Origin: Oasisia sp. SBJ-2009
Taxonomy: Eukaryota; Annelida; Polychaeta; Sabellida; Siboglinidae
Direction: 5' to 3'
Length of the DNA: 64,000 nt
NCBI GenBank assembly: GCA_964017155.1
Contig: OZ024863.1
Location: 43,997,330 to 44,061,329, forward strand
Shown here: positions 36,304 to 47,317 of the stretch, in pieces
Position numbering within the stretch: position 1 is the stretch's first letter
How the letters are laid out: each line of letters begins with the position of its first letter
Made by a program: the position numbers and the translations under genes
Notes under the pieces: model-generated
Database searches by the model: none
What the model was told of the DNA's origin: nothing
Seen by the model: the letters and a program-made list of their open reading frames with translations, nothing else

Positions 36304-38062
36304 TATATTTATTTGGTATAGCGCCACAAAAAGCGCTTCACAATATTATATTACTATTTAAAATACATAAAAAAATATGTGTACAATAAGACAAATAATA
36401 ATGTTTTAATAAATGTAAAAACAAAAAATTCATGTATAGGTATATAAATAAATAAAATTAATACGGTATTAAATAGGGTAGCACTTTTAAATAAATTAGG
36501 TATTAGTCATAAAAATACATAATAATCAGTCTAGTGTATAATTACATTACAATGATACTGGTAAATGACGGTATAGATATAATTATCATTAGTAATCAAT
36601 AATTTACTATATGTTAAAACTATTGATAATCATTACGTAACAATAATGCCAATAAATAATAATGAGTATTGATAATAGTACAAAATAATGTAGTATACAA
36701 ATTATAATTTAATACTATAATTACACTAATATGCAATACAAAAGAAATGTTTCTTCAGTAGACGTTTGAAGCTGGTGAGATTGTCACAAGTCTTAATAAC
36801 CGTTGGTAAATTGTTCCATAAGGACGCAACAGCGACAGCGAACGAGCCGACTACAGCTGTGGTACCGGTACGCTTCACTTCTAACGTGTTATTGTTCGCA
36901 GAGCGCAGTGTTCTTGTCGGTTGATACGGGCACACGAGTTCACACAAATACACTGGCGTGTCGTTGTGCATGGCTTTGTAATTGAATATAAGTAGCTTAA
37001 AATCAACTTTGCACACCATGGGCAGCCAGTGGAGTTTGCGTAACAAGGATGTGGCACTGTCATTACGCCGGCTACGCATAATCAACCTGGCAGCCGTGTT
37101 ATGTATTCGCTGTAGACGGGCGATGATAACTGCAGACGTACCGTATAAGAGTGCGTTACAGTAGTCAAGCCGTGATGTGATAATGGCATTGACAACGCGT
37201 TCCGTTGTCGGTCTGGGAAGAAAGCGGCTAATTTGATTAATTTTGTGCAGGTAGAAAGAGCAAGCACCGATAGTTTGCGACACTTGATTCTTCATGTCAA
37301 TGTGCCTATCAATGCAAACACAAATACACTGAATACAAAGCGAAGCCGTAATTGTAACCACACCAACGCGAATCACACTTTTATCAACGATTGCATCTGC
37401 AGACTTAGGCACAATCGGAAGAAATTGTGTGTTGTCATCGTTCATGAACATAGAATTTTATTAATTCCGTGCCATCCAGACCTTTACCTCATCTAAACAA
37501 TCTTCCATTTGTTTAACTGCAGTCACTAGTGCAGAATGGTTCATGTCAAAATGAGCATATACCTGTAGATCATCGGCATATTGATGGCAGAATAGTCCAT
37601 GGGCTCGTATGATGTCACCGATAGGTTATACGTGTAGCGAAAAGAGCAGTGGCCCAATGACAGAGCCTTGCGGGACACATGTCGTTAGAATAGTTGTACT
37701 CGACGACTGGTCACCGATTACTACTCGCTGCGTCCTCTCTTTCAGATAGGATATCATCCAGTCCAGTGCTTTGCTAACAAAACCGTAGCGCAAACGTAAC
37801 CACCAAGGCAAGATGTTCTGGTTCATCGTATCGAAGGGCGGAACTGAAATCAACGAGAAGCAAGATGGTTCCTTGTTTTTTGTCCATTGCTGTTTTGACG
37901 GCATTTATAATTACTTAGAGCAGCGCAGTTTCAGTCGAATGGCTTTTCTGATACGTCGACTGAAAGCACTCAACCATTTGCCGATCCGAGACATGCGTCA
38001 TTATCCTATGTGCGACCATTTTCTCAAATACTTTGGATAATTGAGTGCGATTACTAAAATCG
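36304..38062 (-). mobile_element. L2/CR1-like LINE, 5'-truncated and decayed
   Basis: Minus-strand RT pieces in order: LSKVFEKMVAHRIM and STYQKSHSTETALL (37920-38060), a DFSSAFDT-like motif (about 37850), then RYGFVSKALDWMISYL and VPQGSVIGPLLFSL (37630-37780). The post-RT C-terminus at 36726-37451 contains ISRFLPRPTTERVV, TSRLDYCNALLYG, RLQRIHNTAARLIM, LHWLPM and LWNNLP. The 3' UTR ends GAAGCGCTTTTTGTGGCGCT, then an ATT-type tail. Frameshifts, the gap at about 37460-37620 and the missing 5' end make it inactive. Its truncated 5' end abuts a fragment of repeat R. Confidence 0.85.
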
Positions 38063-38118
38063 TGTCTATTATCTGCACTACGTAATTGGCGTCCAGTCCC
38101 CAATCTGATCCAGACGCA
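38054..38118 (-). repeat. Interspersed repeat R, copy 3 (internally deleted)
   Basis: On the minus strand it reads GATTGGGGACTGGAC and then TTACGTAGTGCAGATAATAG, ACACGATTTTAG. The same two blocks occur about 150 bp apart in R copy 2 (30530-30545 and 30714-30747). The intervening part is missing here. Confidence 0.65.
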
Positions 38119-38418
38119 GAGAAGGATGCATGTAATATAATCACCGGAAGCGCAACCCTAAGTAACCTTAACCATAACAAACCCATTTTTAATGGAATTT
38201 TCTATTATTGACACTAATCCTAACTTCAAATGAGCCTCAATAACATTAAGTCTAACAAATAATGATATTAACATTATCTATTAATTTAAAATGAATATTA
38301 AGACATTATCGTAGATGGAAAATTTTCTTTCTTCGATTCCACGTACAACCCATGCATGCAGGTGCTGTGTACTGTGAGGTAGTAGGCTAGTAGCACACTC
38401 GGCACCAAATGCTCTCTT

Positions 38419-38870
38419 TGTGTCCGTCCGTCCGTGTCCGTCCGTGTCCGTCCGTGTCCGTCCGTCCGTCCGTCCGTCCGTCCGTCCGTCCGTCCGTCCG
38501 TCCGTCCGTCCGTCCGTCCGTCCGTCCGTCCGTCCGTCCGTCCGTCCGTCCGTCCGTCCGTCCGTCCGTCCGTCCGTCCGTCCGTCCGTCCGTCCGTCCG
38601 TCCGTCCGTCCGTCCGTCCGTCCGTCCGTCCGTCCGTCCGTCCGTCCGTCCGTCCGTCCGTCCGTCCGTCCGTCCGTCCGTCCGTCCGTCCGTCCGTCCG
38701 TCCGTCCGTCCGTCCGTCCGTCCGTCCGTCCGTCCGTCCGTCCGTCCGTCCGTCCGTCCGTCCGTCCGTCCGTCCGTCCGTCCGTCCGTCCGTCCGTCCG
38801 TCCGTGTCCGTCCGTCCGTCCGTCCGCCCGCCCGCCCGCCCGCCCGCCCGCCCGCCCGCCCGCCCGCCCG
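38419..38870. repeat. (TCCG)n array followed by (CCCG)n
   Basis: About 100 TCCG units (38419-38825) with a few TCCGTG interruptions at both edges, then about 11 CCCG units to 38870. Four-base periodicity gives open Ser-Val-Arg-Pro frames on the plus strand and Gly-Arg-Thr-Asp on the minus strand. These are not genes. Confidence 0.97.
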
Positions 38871-38900
38871 CTTTATTACTAATAATATTTATACATACAT

Positions 38901-38903
<3 letters not shown>

Positions 38904-38982
<79 letters not shown>
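38904..38982. repeat. (TA)n microsatellite
   Basis: About 39 TA units, 34 bp after the CCCG array. Confidence 0.95.
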
Positions 38983-38983
<1 letters not shown>

Positions 38984-39194
38984 CGTCATTTATCAGTATC
39001 ATTGCGACGTAGTTATACAGTAGACCGATTATTATGTATTTGTATGACTAATACGTAATTTTTTTTAAATGCTACGCTATTTACTACCGTACTAATTTTA
39101 GTTATTTATATACCTATACATTTTTTTCCATATATTTTAAAACAGGTAGTATTTGTGTTATTGTATGCATATGTCTTTTTATGTCTTTTCAATT

Positions 39195-39284
39195 GTAATA
39201 TGTTGTGAAGCGCCACGAACGATTATGGATGTGGCGCTATATTATTTTTATTATTATCATTATTATTATTATTATTGCACCACT
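39195..39284 (+). mobile_element. 3' tail of an L2/CR1-like LINE or its SINE
   Basis: Contains TGTTGTGAAGCGCCACGAAC and GTGGCGCTATATTATTTT followed by (ATT)n. This matches in layout the 3' end of the minus-strand LINE at 36304. No coding part of the element is retained upstream. Confidence 0.6.
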
Positions 39285-39454
39285 GCATCTGGAGCATGTT
39301 CTGCTGAAGAGACAATTGGTGCTTTATGCGCGTACACGTTCGTCCCAACAATATATGTTCCTTCAACGTGATTTGGATTTCGACTGTGGAAATCGCTGCA
39401 GTTTCATATATAGTGTAATGGAACCCTATAAATGTTCAAACAAATCCTAAAGAC

Positions 39455-39455
<1 letters not shown>

Positions 39456-39535
<80 letters not shown>
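39456..39535. repeat. (TA)n microsatellite
   Basis: About 36 TA units, first of a cluster of four arrays between 39456 and 39813. Confidence 0.95.
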
Positions 39536-39536
<1 letters not shown>

Positions 39537-39544
39537 ATATATAC

Positions 39545-39561
39545 AAATTCATTTCGCATAA

Positions 39562-39610
<49 letters not shown>

Positions 39611-39620
39611 AAATGAATTT
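39545..39620. repeat. 15-bp perfect inverted repeat around a (TA)n array
   Basis: AAATTCATTTCGCAT (39545-39559) and ATGCGAAATGAATTT (39606-39620) enclose about 22 TA units. The self-complementary spacer would let the whole 76 bp extrude as a cruciform. Confidence 0.9.
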
Positions 39621-39645
39621 TTATTTTTTGGACACATTTTTTGGC

Positions 39646-39647
<2 letters not shown>

Positions 39648-39704
<57 letters not shown>

Positions 39705-39742
39705 TACGTTGAATGCAATTAATCTATCTCAGCACTTTGACC

Positions 39743-39813
<71 letters not shown>
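39648..39813. repeat. Two (TA)n arrays separated by a 46-bp segment
   Basis: (TA)n at 39648-39702 and 39747-39813. The segment between them, beginning TGCTACGTTGAATGCAATTA and ending TTTGACCATT, recurs at 43439-43484 with one difference, on the other side of the RTE-like element. Confidence 0.9.
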
Positions 39814-39818
<5 letters not shown>

Positions 39819-39829
39819 CATGGTATGCA

Positions 39830-42800
39830 TGTATTGCAATGCAGGTATTGCAATACCTCAGGGAGTTTGACGCCCCTGCCATGCAGAGTTGTAAACCACT
39901 GCCTTGTGGTACAGGTTCTTGTCAGAACCGAAGGCTAAGGGAGCAAACCCTAACCAGAAAACCATGTCACTGTGGCAGCATCAAGGGCGGTTGATGTATA
40001 GAACTCCCAACATCTCTCGACCAGCCACTGCAGGGACAAATAGTTTGCGCCTGTCTTGACATGTTCTTGTCGGTGTGAGACCTCTATTTGTTCCCCGAGA
40101 GAGTATCGCTAGTAACTTGCAAAAGCCAGCGGCACTTCAAACATTTTTGCTAGCAGCTTCTATGAAATGTACAACTGCACGAAACATGATACCGGATCGG
40201 CCGTCGCCCGGGTTAACAAGGACCGCGCTGCTCAACCTCATCTTCCATCGACAGTGAAAAATCAGCTAGGAAGAAGAAGACAAGAAGACAACTACTGACA
40301 ATTGGACAATGGAACGTCAGGACTCTCCTCGACCGAGAAGGAGCTAACCGACCAGAAAGACGTACGGCACTACGGCGTAGTAGCAATGGAACTTGCCAAA
40401 TACAACATCGACATCGCCGCCCTATGTGAAACAAGGTTCTCAGAGTCTGGTAGTCTCAACGACTTGGAATACTCTTTCTTCTGGAGTGGCAAACCCGAAG
40501 GAGAAAGAAGGGAGGCCGGAGTGGGCTTTGCTATCAAAAAGGATATCGTCACAAAGCTGACAGAAATGCCACGGCCAGTAAGTGACAGAATCATGACGAT
40601 GAGACTACCTCTGAGCAAGGACAACTATGCTACAATTATCAGCCTGTATGCTCCGACAATGACAAACCCAGACGAAAACAAGGAGGCCTTCTACAACCAG
40701 CTGGCAAGTGTGCTCAGTGGCATCCCTCGTACAGATAAGCTACTGCTGATAGGAGACTTCAATGCGAGGATAGGAAGATACAATGACAAGTGGCCCTTGG
40801 TAATGGGCAAACATGGGATTGGGAAATGCAACTCTAATGGCGAGCTTCTACTGGCTCTGTGCTCTGAGTTCGAACTGATAGTGACGAACACCATGTTCAA
40901 GCAGAAGGATGAACGCAAGACCACCTGGATGCATCCTCGTTCGAAACACTGGCATATGATCGACTTCATCATCACGAGGTGTCGGGATAAGATGGACATC
41001 CACAGTACCCGAGCCATGCGTGGAGCAAACTGTTGGACCGATCACCAGATGCTGAGGTCAAAAGTGGCTTTCAGAATACGACAAAAGCACAGCAGGCAAG
41101 GAACAAGTAAGCCGACCAAGCTCAACACAGCAAAACTAAGTACCACCAGCCATAGGGAGAGTTTTGAGCAGGAGATGGACAGTGCTCTCGCCCAATGGGA
41201 GGAGAAGGAAAACTCAACACCAGACGAGAAATGGGCAGCTCTGCAGCAGGTCGTGTACAACACAGCCAAGACATATATTGGCAAGCCAGACAGAAAACAC
41301 CAGGACTGGTTCGACCCCAACGACCAGGAGCTACAAACTCTTATGGGCAGAAGAGACCAAGTCCACCAGAGAGTGTTGCAAACCAGGAGCACTAGATCCA
41401 CCACTGCAGGATATAAAGACGCCTGCAGACTGCTACAAAAGCACACCCGTGCACTGAAGTCAGACTGGTGGGAAAGGAAGGCAGTGGAGCTGCAGAGAGC
41501 TGCTGACAGTAACAACATGAAGGGCTTCTACAATGGACTGAAGGAAGTGTGGGGACCCAAAAAGAAGGGACCTGTTCAACTGAAATCAGCAGATGGAATG
41601 GAGACCTTCTCTGACAGCAAGAGAGTTGTGGCAAGATGGAGTGAACACTTCCAGAAGCTACTCAACGTCCCTGGAGACATAAATCACGAAGCTTTGGACA
41701 ACATCCGGCAGCGCATTATCAAGACAAGCCTAGATGAGATTCCAACTATGGATGAGATGGCTAAAGCAATCGCCGGCCTGAAAGATGGCAAAGCACCTGG
41801 AGGAGATGGAAAGGAGATGGAATTCCTGCAGAAGTATGGAAGCACGGAGGAGACAATCTGTTCAGCAGACTGCACCAACTAATCACCAATGCCTGGGAGG
41901 TGGGTTCTGTACCACAAGCATGGAAGGATGCCAGCATTGTAACCATCTACAAGAAAGGTGATCGAACAGACTGTGGGAACTATAGAGGAATCTCTCTTCT
42001 TTCCATAGCAGGCAAGATCTTCGCCAGAATCCTACTCAACAGACTATCTACCCACATAACACCAGAGGTAGTTCCAGAGACTCAATGTGGCTTCAGATGT
42101 AACCGGAACACCGTGGATATGATATTTTGTCTCCGACAACTACAAGAAAAGTGCATTGAGCAGGACCGACCACTGTACATGGTATTTGTCGACTTCAGAA
42201 AGGCGTTCGATACAGTTGGGAGGACCGGGCTATGGCAGCTACTGAGGAAGTATGGATGCCCAGAGAAGTTCACAACAATGATCGAGGCACTACATACCGG
42301 AATGATGGCAAATGTTAGTGTTGGCGGGGAAGTCTCGAAATCGTTCAGTGTCACAAATGGGGTCAAGCAAGGATGTGTACTGGCCCCCACGCTGTTCTCC
42401 ATCTTCCTATCAGCAATGCTCGATGATGCTTTCCGAGACATGGGGGATGGCGTATACATACAGTCCAGACAGAGCGCTGACCTATTCAACGTCGCACACT
42501 TCAGAGCGAAGTCCAAGACTACTCGGATACTGATGAGAGAGCTGCTATTCGCAGATGACAGTGCACTGGTTGCACACTCTGCTGAAGAGATGCAGAATAT
42601 AGTGGATGCTTTCTCCAATGCGTCAAAGAAGTTTGGCCTGAAGATTAACATCAAGAAGACCGAGGTGCTGTACCAACCCAACTCTACAAGAACCCGAGAG
42701 GAGGATATCATGGTTGATGGAAACAAGTTGAACTCTGTTCTGGAATTCACCTACCTCGGAAGCACTATATCAAGTGTTGGATGCATTGACGATGAAATAC

Positions 42801-43356
42801 AGAGGAGGATGGCCAAGGCTAGTGCATCTTTCGGCCGACTACGCCAGAGACTCTGGAACAACCACCATGTGTCCATGCGGGTTAAAGGCAAGATATACCG
42901 TGCAATCGTGCTGTCCACCCTCCTATACGGAGTCGAGGCCTGGACAGTGTACAGACGACAGGTGAAAAAGCTGCATGCCTTCATGATGCGACATCTGCGA
43001 TCGATTATGAGGATAACCTGGATGGACAAAGTGACAAACAAGGAAATACTCGAACGGACAGGGCTCCCATCTATGGAAGATCTTCTGATCAGAAAGAATC
43101 TCCGGTGGACTGGACACCTCATGAGGATGTCACCAGACAGGCTACCAAAGCAGGTTCTCTACTCCCAACTGTCTTCTGGTCAGAGAAAGAGAGGGCGCCC
43201 TCGTCTCCGGTTCAAGGATACCATCAAGAGAAACCTGAAGCTGAGAGACATAAAGATCGACTCCTGGACATCACTCTCACAGCAGAGAGATAAATGGAGA
43301 GCAACAGTCAAGTGATGGAAGCAGTCTTTGGCGCTTCGCGACCGACAGCATGATGA

Positions 43357-43358
<2 letters not shown>
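39830..43358 (+). mobile_element. RTE-like non-LTR retrotransposon, nearly intact
   Basis: AP-endonuclease and reverse-transcriptase LINE. The endonuclease starts at GQWNVRTLLD (about 40300) and continues with CETRFSESGS, GVGFAIK, SLYAPTMTNPDE, LLIGDFNARIG and WTDHQM (to about 41050). The RT reads NYRGISLLSIAGKI, QCGFRCNRNT, VDFRKAFD, NGVKQGCVLAPTLFS, LLFADDSALVA and FTYLGSTISS (41960-42780). The C-terminal part ends at TGA 43313-43315. Two lesions break the frame: one near 40371-40380 (about 4 extra bases) and an 11-bp tandem duplication at 41802-41822. The 3' end is (ATG)n at 43350-43360, a simple-repeat tail typical of the RTE clade. The 5' boundary is uncertain. The similarity is the one often labelled craniofacial development protein 2-like in automatic annotation. 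Confidence 0.9.

Positions 43359-43359
<1 letters not shown>

Positions 43360-43438
<79 letters not shown>
43360..43438. repeat. (TA)n microsatellite
   Basis: About 39 TA units between the ATG tail of the RTE-like element and the 46-bp flank shared with 39703-39748. Confidence 0.95.
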
Positions 43439-43440
<2 letters not shown>

Positions 43441-43484
43441 TACGTTGAATGCAATTAATCTATCTCAGCGCTTTGACCATTTTA

Positions 43485-44900
43485 TTGGATATCTCGCTTT
43501 ATAAAAGGTTCTTTGAAGTTTGACTGCCACAGTGTACGCCTTTTTTAACCTACAATGTCAATGTCAATGGAGTGACTATATTATAGTAAATCGGCCTATG
43601 AAATGTGTTTCTTTATTACAAAAATAAGCAACATTATTTAAATGAAAGCTTTATAAATACTGAAAAATGCTAGCAGTTTTCACGATGTCGAAAAAATATA
43701 TATATAGGCCGATATGTTACTTGCCACATCTCCGTAAATCTTACCGACAGAGACCAAGGCGGCCAAGCCCAGCAGCTAGACTGCAGTCACGCGCATAATT
43801 TGTTTTTAAATATAATTTTATTTGAAGAGCTATTCATAATGCAGCATGTACTTTTAATATTAAACTTTACTACATAAACTACTACACTGCTATCTCAGCT
43901 TCGTCGTGGACATTAAACGTTACCCGTTTTAAATAAATGATTTTAACTTTTTACAGACCGGATATATCACTAATTTACAATGATGATTATACGTGCGACA
44001 CCAAAAAACCAACAAAACAGACGATGTTCCGGTTGCCGTTCCGGCATAACTTGGTGGAGAGGAAACTAAATCCAGTAAGTTACTTGTACAAATGCTAAAT
44101 GTTTTATTTCCAATATACTGTTTGGCAATGTTAACTTTGATTTTTGTACACGTGTATAGTTATACGTGTCGTGCTGCGCCACAAAACGAGACAGTTTATC
44201 GGGAAACTGTCTTGCGGCCTCCAATCCATCATCCATGATGATGACCGTCACCGTGCACAGGTCATGCCCACATCCACAGGCACACCCGCGTGACAGTGTT
44301 CACTCTGTTTCTGACAAACAAAGTATTTTATTAAACCAAATAGGCTGCTTGTAGAACCTAGCTACACTGTGTATAACTGAAGAGACACTTCATTCATTTG
44401 AGTCATTAACTAGTTACTTACTAGTACTACTTACAGTTATACGCAGTGCACTGCTGTCAGAAGAGTCACTACAGTTTACTAACTACTAAGACTAAGTACT
44501 ACTACTGTCTACTCAACTGTCATTAGTCTATACAAGTTCACGAACTCGACCTGATGTCTGATGATGGCATCCTGACACAACAGGAAGCTCCGCCTACGGC
44601 ATCAGTCACCAGATAGACTCACAAGAAATTTTATTTCGGACCAAAAATATCGTTTAACTGAAATATCATGTTCAAATGCTCTTGGTCTATTTTAATGCAC
44701 TCTCTGATCTTGGACTGATGCACATGATACGTTCTGGCCACGGGTAGATCATATAATGATTTACACAACGCACGGTATATTTTCAGATGTAATTTACTCA
44801 ATACAACTTTTTATGACAACTGATTTGCACACATTTAACTAAACAATGCAAACAATTTTATTCAACACAATTTAAACATTAGGACGCACGATTTATGCTC
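43485..44900. other. Unassigned sequence with one weak exon candidate
   Basis: No recognisable gene. A short plus-strand segment 44024-44074 starts with ATG, encodes 17 residues (MFRLPFRHNLVERKLNP) and ends at a strong donor GTAAGT. It would end in phase 0 and so does not join directly to the exon at 45899. It is noted only as a possibility. Confidence 0.25.
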
Positions 44901-44919
44901 CCACCAATGCCACCATCCT

Positions 44920-45665
44920 CATGCCCCATTGGGCGCTACGGAAAGTAAAACAATTCTGTCCCTGAATAAAAAAAACCCAGGAAACATGGTAATCTCAACA
45001 AAGAAACATTTCTCTCCAACATGCACCAGAGTAATACATGACACTATCCTAAGGCAAGTCCAAACATTTTATTATTTTGTATCAATAATGACATCTGACG
45101 GCCGATGTGAAGTTGAGATTAAGAGAAGAATTGCACAGGCCAAGGTAACTTTCAATAACTTGATGAGCATTTTCACGAATGAATAATATTTTTACAAACA
45201 AAAACATCGCTTGAAGTGAGAAAACAACTATTACAGTGTTACATCGAGCCAATATTACTATAAATTATAGTTGTGAATCCTGGACACTAAATAAAGGCGC
45301 ATAACATCGAAAGAACTGAAATGTGGTTTTCAAGACGAATGATGAGAATTGCGTGGACAGAAAAGAAACAAATCCACAGAACAGCCAACTACAAAAGAAA
45401 GATGGACATTAATATTAGAACAAGACAGGCACGATTTACAGGGCACATAACGAGAATGAAAATATTAGAACAGCTAGTCACAACTGATTGAACGATTGAA
45501 GGGAAAGGATCAAGAGAATTCCAGCGAATATAATAATAATTATTAATATATCTAGCCTGTCAACGTGGAGTGAAATGAGCGCTACAGAACTAAGACTAAC
45601 TAAGAATAACCAACGACCGTGCGGTTTGGAGGATCATGATCGCCGACGCCTGGAACAGTCAAACC
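44920..45665 (+). mobile_element. Degenerate LINE, RT C-terminal part
   Basis: Broken plus-strand frames read TSDGRCEVEIKRRIAQAK (45090-45140), a SCESWTLNK-like piece (about 45265-45290), AEMWF/RRMMRI-like sequence (about 45320-45350) and a final DRRRLEQSNQ (about 45640). The order and spacing match the end of an RT polyprotein. Multiple frameshifts and stops; no 5' half. Confidence 0.75.
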
Positions 45666-45898
45666 AACTGTCAATATTTTTTTTATCAGAAAACCAAACT
45701 GTTTTATAATATAGAAACCAGCCAACATATTAAAAATATATATAATACATAATCGCATCCCCTTAGAAACATCTTTTAAGGCGGTATTTTTAACATGTTT
45801 TGATGCCGGTAGCGAGGTCGAAATTTGGAATTTTATCGAACCGCGAAGACCCGTTCGAGTTGTACTTTTAAATAACTTGTTTGTTGCGTGTATTGCAG

Positions 45899-47317
45899 CC
45901 AAGATGATTACAACCTACGCCAACCCATCTCTGGCTTTAGCCATCGTGGCTATGGAACTGCTCAACCATCTCTACATGTCGGGAGCCGTGCCGACTATCC
46001 TCATCTGCAGGAGTGGCACTGGAACATTGCCCTTCTCCGCCATCTTCAACACGTTGCTCTTTGTCGTCTTCTTTGGATAGTGCGTATTCATTGATATGCT
46101 TGACCGATTTTGAACAAAAACGTATTGACTCATTTAGCTGTCTCTTAAAAATATTGATTACGGTATGCAGGCCAGCGTTATGAAGCACTACGGGGGGGGG
46201 GGGGGGAGGGGGGGGGGAGGGGGAGGGAAGGGGTGGAATTTTCCATGCGACAAGGAGTGAATGCTGGATTCAAAAGCAATCCAAACAAGCTATCAAAAAG
46301 AGTAATACTATATATATACCGGTATTAGAGTTTTATTGTGTAAACATACTATGTTAGTCACGATAAGCTTGATACACTTCACAGCATATATGGCATGACA
46401 GTAATTTTTTTTAATTGGGACAAATACACGTGGGGATTAGATCTTTAGAATGTGCTCAAAAGCTGGTCTACATGCCCTCTAGACCACCCGCATTATGCCT
46501 TGCGCATGGATGTTTTTCGTGGGCTTGGCATCCCCCGGTCTTTCGATATGAACTTGGCATCACCGCCCGCGTTTTCCGACGTCGCGAGTCGACGCCGATA
46601 GCAGAGTGGTGCAGAAGTTCTGGCGAAAATTATTCAAAAACATCCCCTCCAGGACTTCCGATGGCATCATGATCAGAGAACGAAGTTGTACTGAAGTCCC
46701 GGTGCCAGTGTATGACTTTGACGAACCTCACGGGTGCAACTGGGGGTTTTATACCTCGTTAGACTACTATCCGCTCACGGTGCCCCCACGTTAGTCTACT
46801 CGTTCGGGTAACGTGAACATGCTCATGGGTTTATATTTATGGGGAGGGGTGCAATTGAAGGTTTTTTGAAAAACCCACCTCCTCTCCCCCCGAATATTCA
46901 TCACGTTCCAACGTCAATGCCCGTAAGTATAAAATATTGCGGGTCAAAATCGTCATACATGCATGCACCCCCTACCGAATCTAACCAATCTAATGGGTGC
47001 CTCCTCTATCATTTCTGGCTCCGCCGTTGTTTTCGGTGTTTATGTGTTATTTAACATATACTTGTATAAAGTATAAGTAAATGTGATGAATTATTATCTA
47101 ACTATCTTGTTGCAGTTTGCCAGTAGAGGTGAGCGACATCGATTCGGCTGCCCAAGCCGCTGGGATGGTGGCCTTAGTCTATGGTATTCTGCTAGGCCAG
47201 AAATCGGTCACAAACCTAGAAGAATTAGGTCACCTCCTGCCAGAAGTGATGTACGTCTTCCTTCTCGTCTTGACAATGGTCATGGCTAAGCTGATGGGTG
47301 ACCAATTGGGTGGTTAA
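45899..47317 (+). CDS. Putative small multipass membrane protein, two exons
   Basis: Exon 45899-46079 follows a good acceptor (TTGCAG) and has an ATG at 45904 in context CCAAGATGA. Its donor GTGCGT cuts the codon after TA, just before what would be a TAG stop. Exon 47116-47317 follows TTGTTGCAG; its first base completes TAT (Tyr), the frame stays open and ends in TAA at 47315-47317. The joined product, about 127 residues, has four hydrophobic stretches: LALAIVAMELL, FNTLLFVVFFGY, AGMVALVYGILLG and VMYVFLLVLTMVMA. SGAVPTILICRSGTGTLPFS faintly recalls the MtN3/PQ-loop pattern, but I do not recognise the family. Upstream exons may exist. Splicing and expression are unproven. Confidence 0.4.
46192..46230 (+). 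repeat. Guanine tract
   Basis: About 38 bp almost all G with single A interruptions, able to form G-quadruplexes. It lies in the intron of the putative two-exon membrane gene, about 110 bp past its first donor. Confidence 0.9.

Noticed and set aside
36085..36389. Poly-Leu, poly-Thr/Ala and poly-Val/Ala frames
   Set aside because: Generated by the compound triplet microsatellite.
38409..39012. Long Ser-Val-Arg-Pro and Gly-Arg-Thr-Asp frames
   Set aside because: Artefacts of the four-base TCCG repeat, which has no stop codon in any frame.
42082..43122. Minus-strand frames of 123-222 codons within the RTE-like element
   Set aside because: Shadows of the plus-strand reverse-transcriptase frame.
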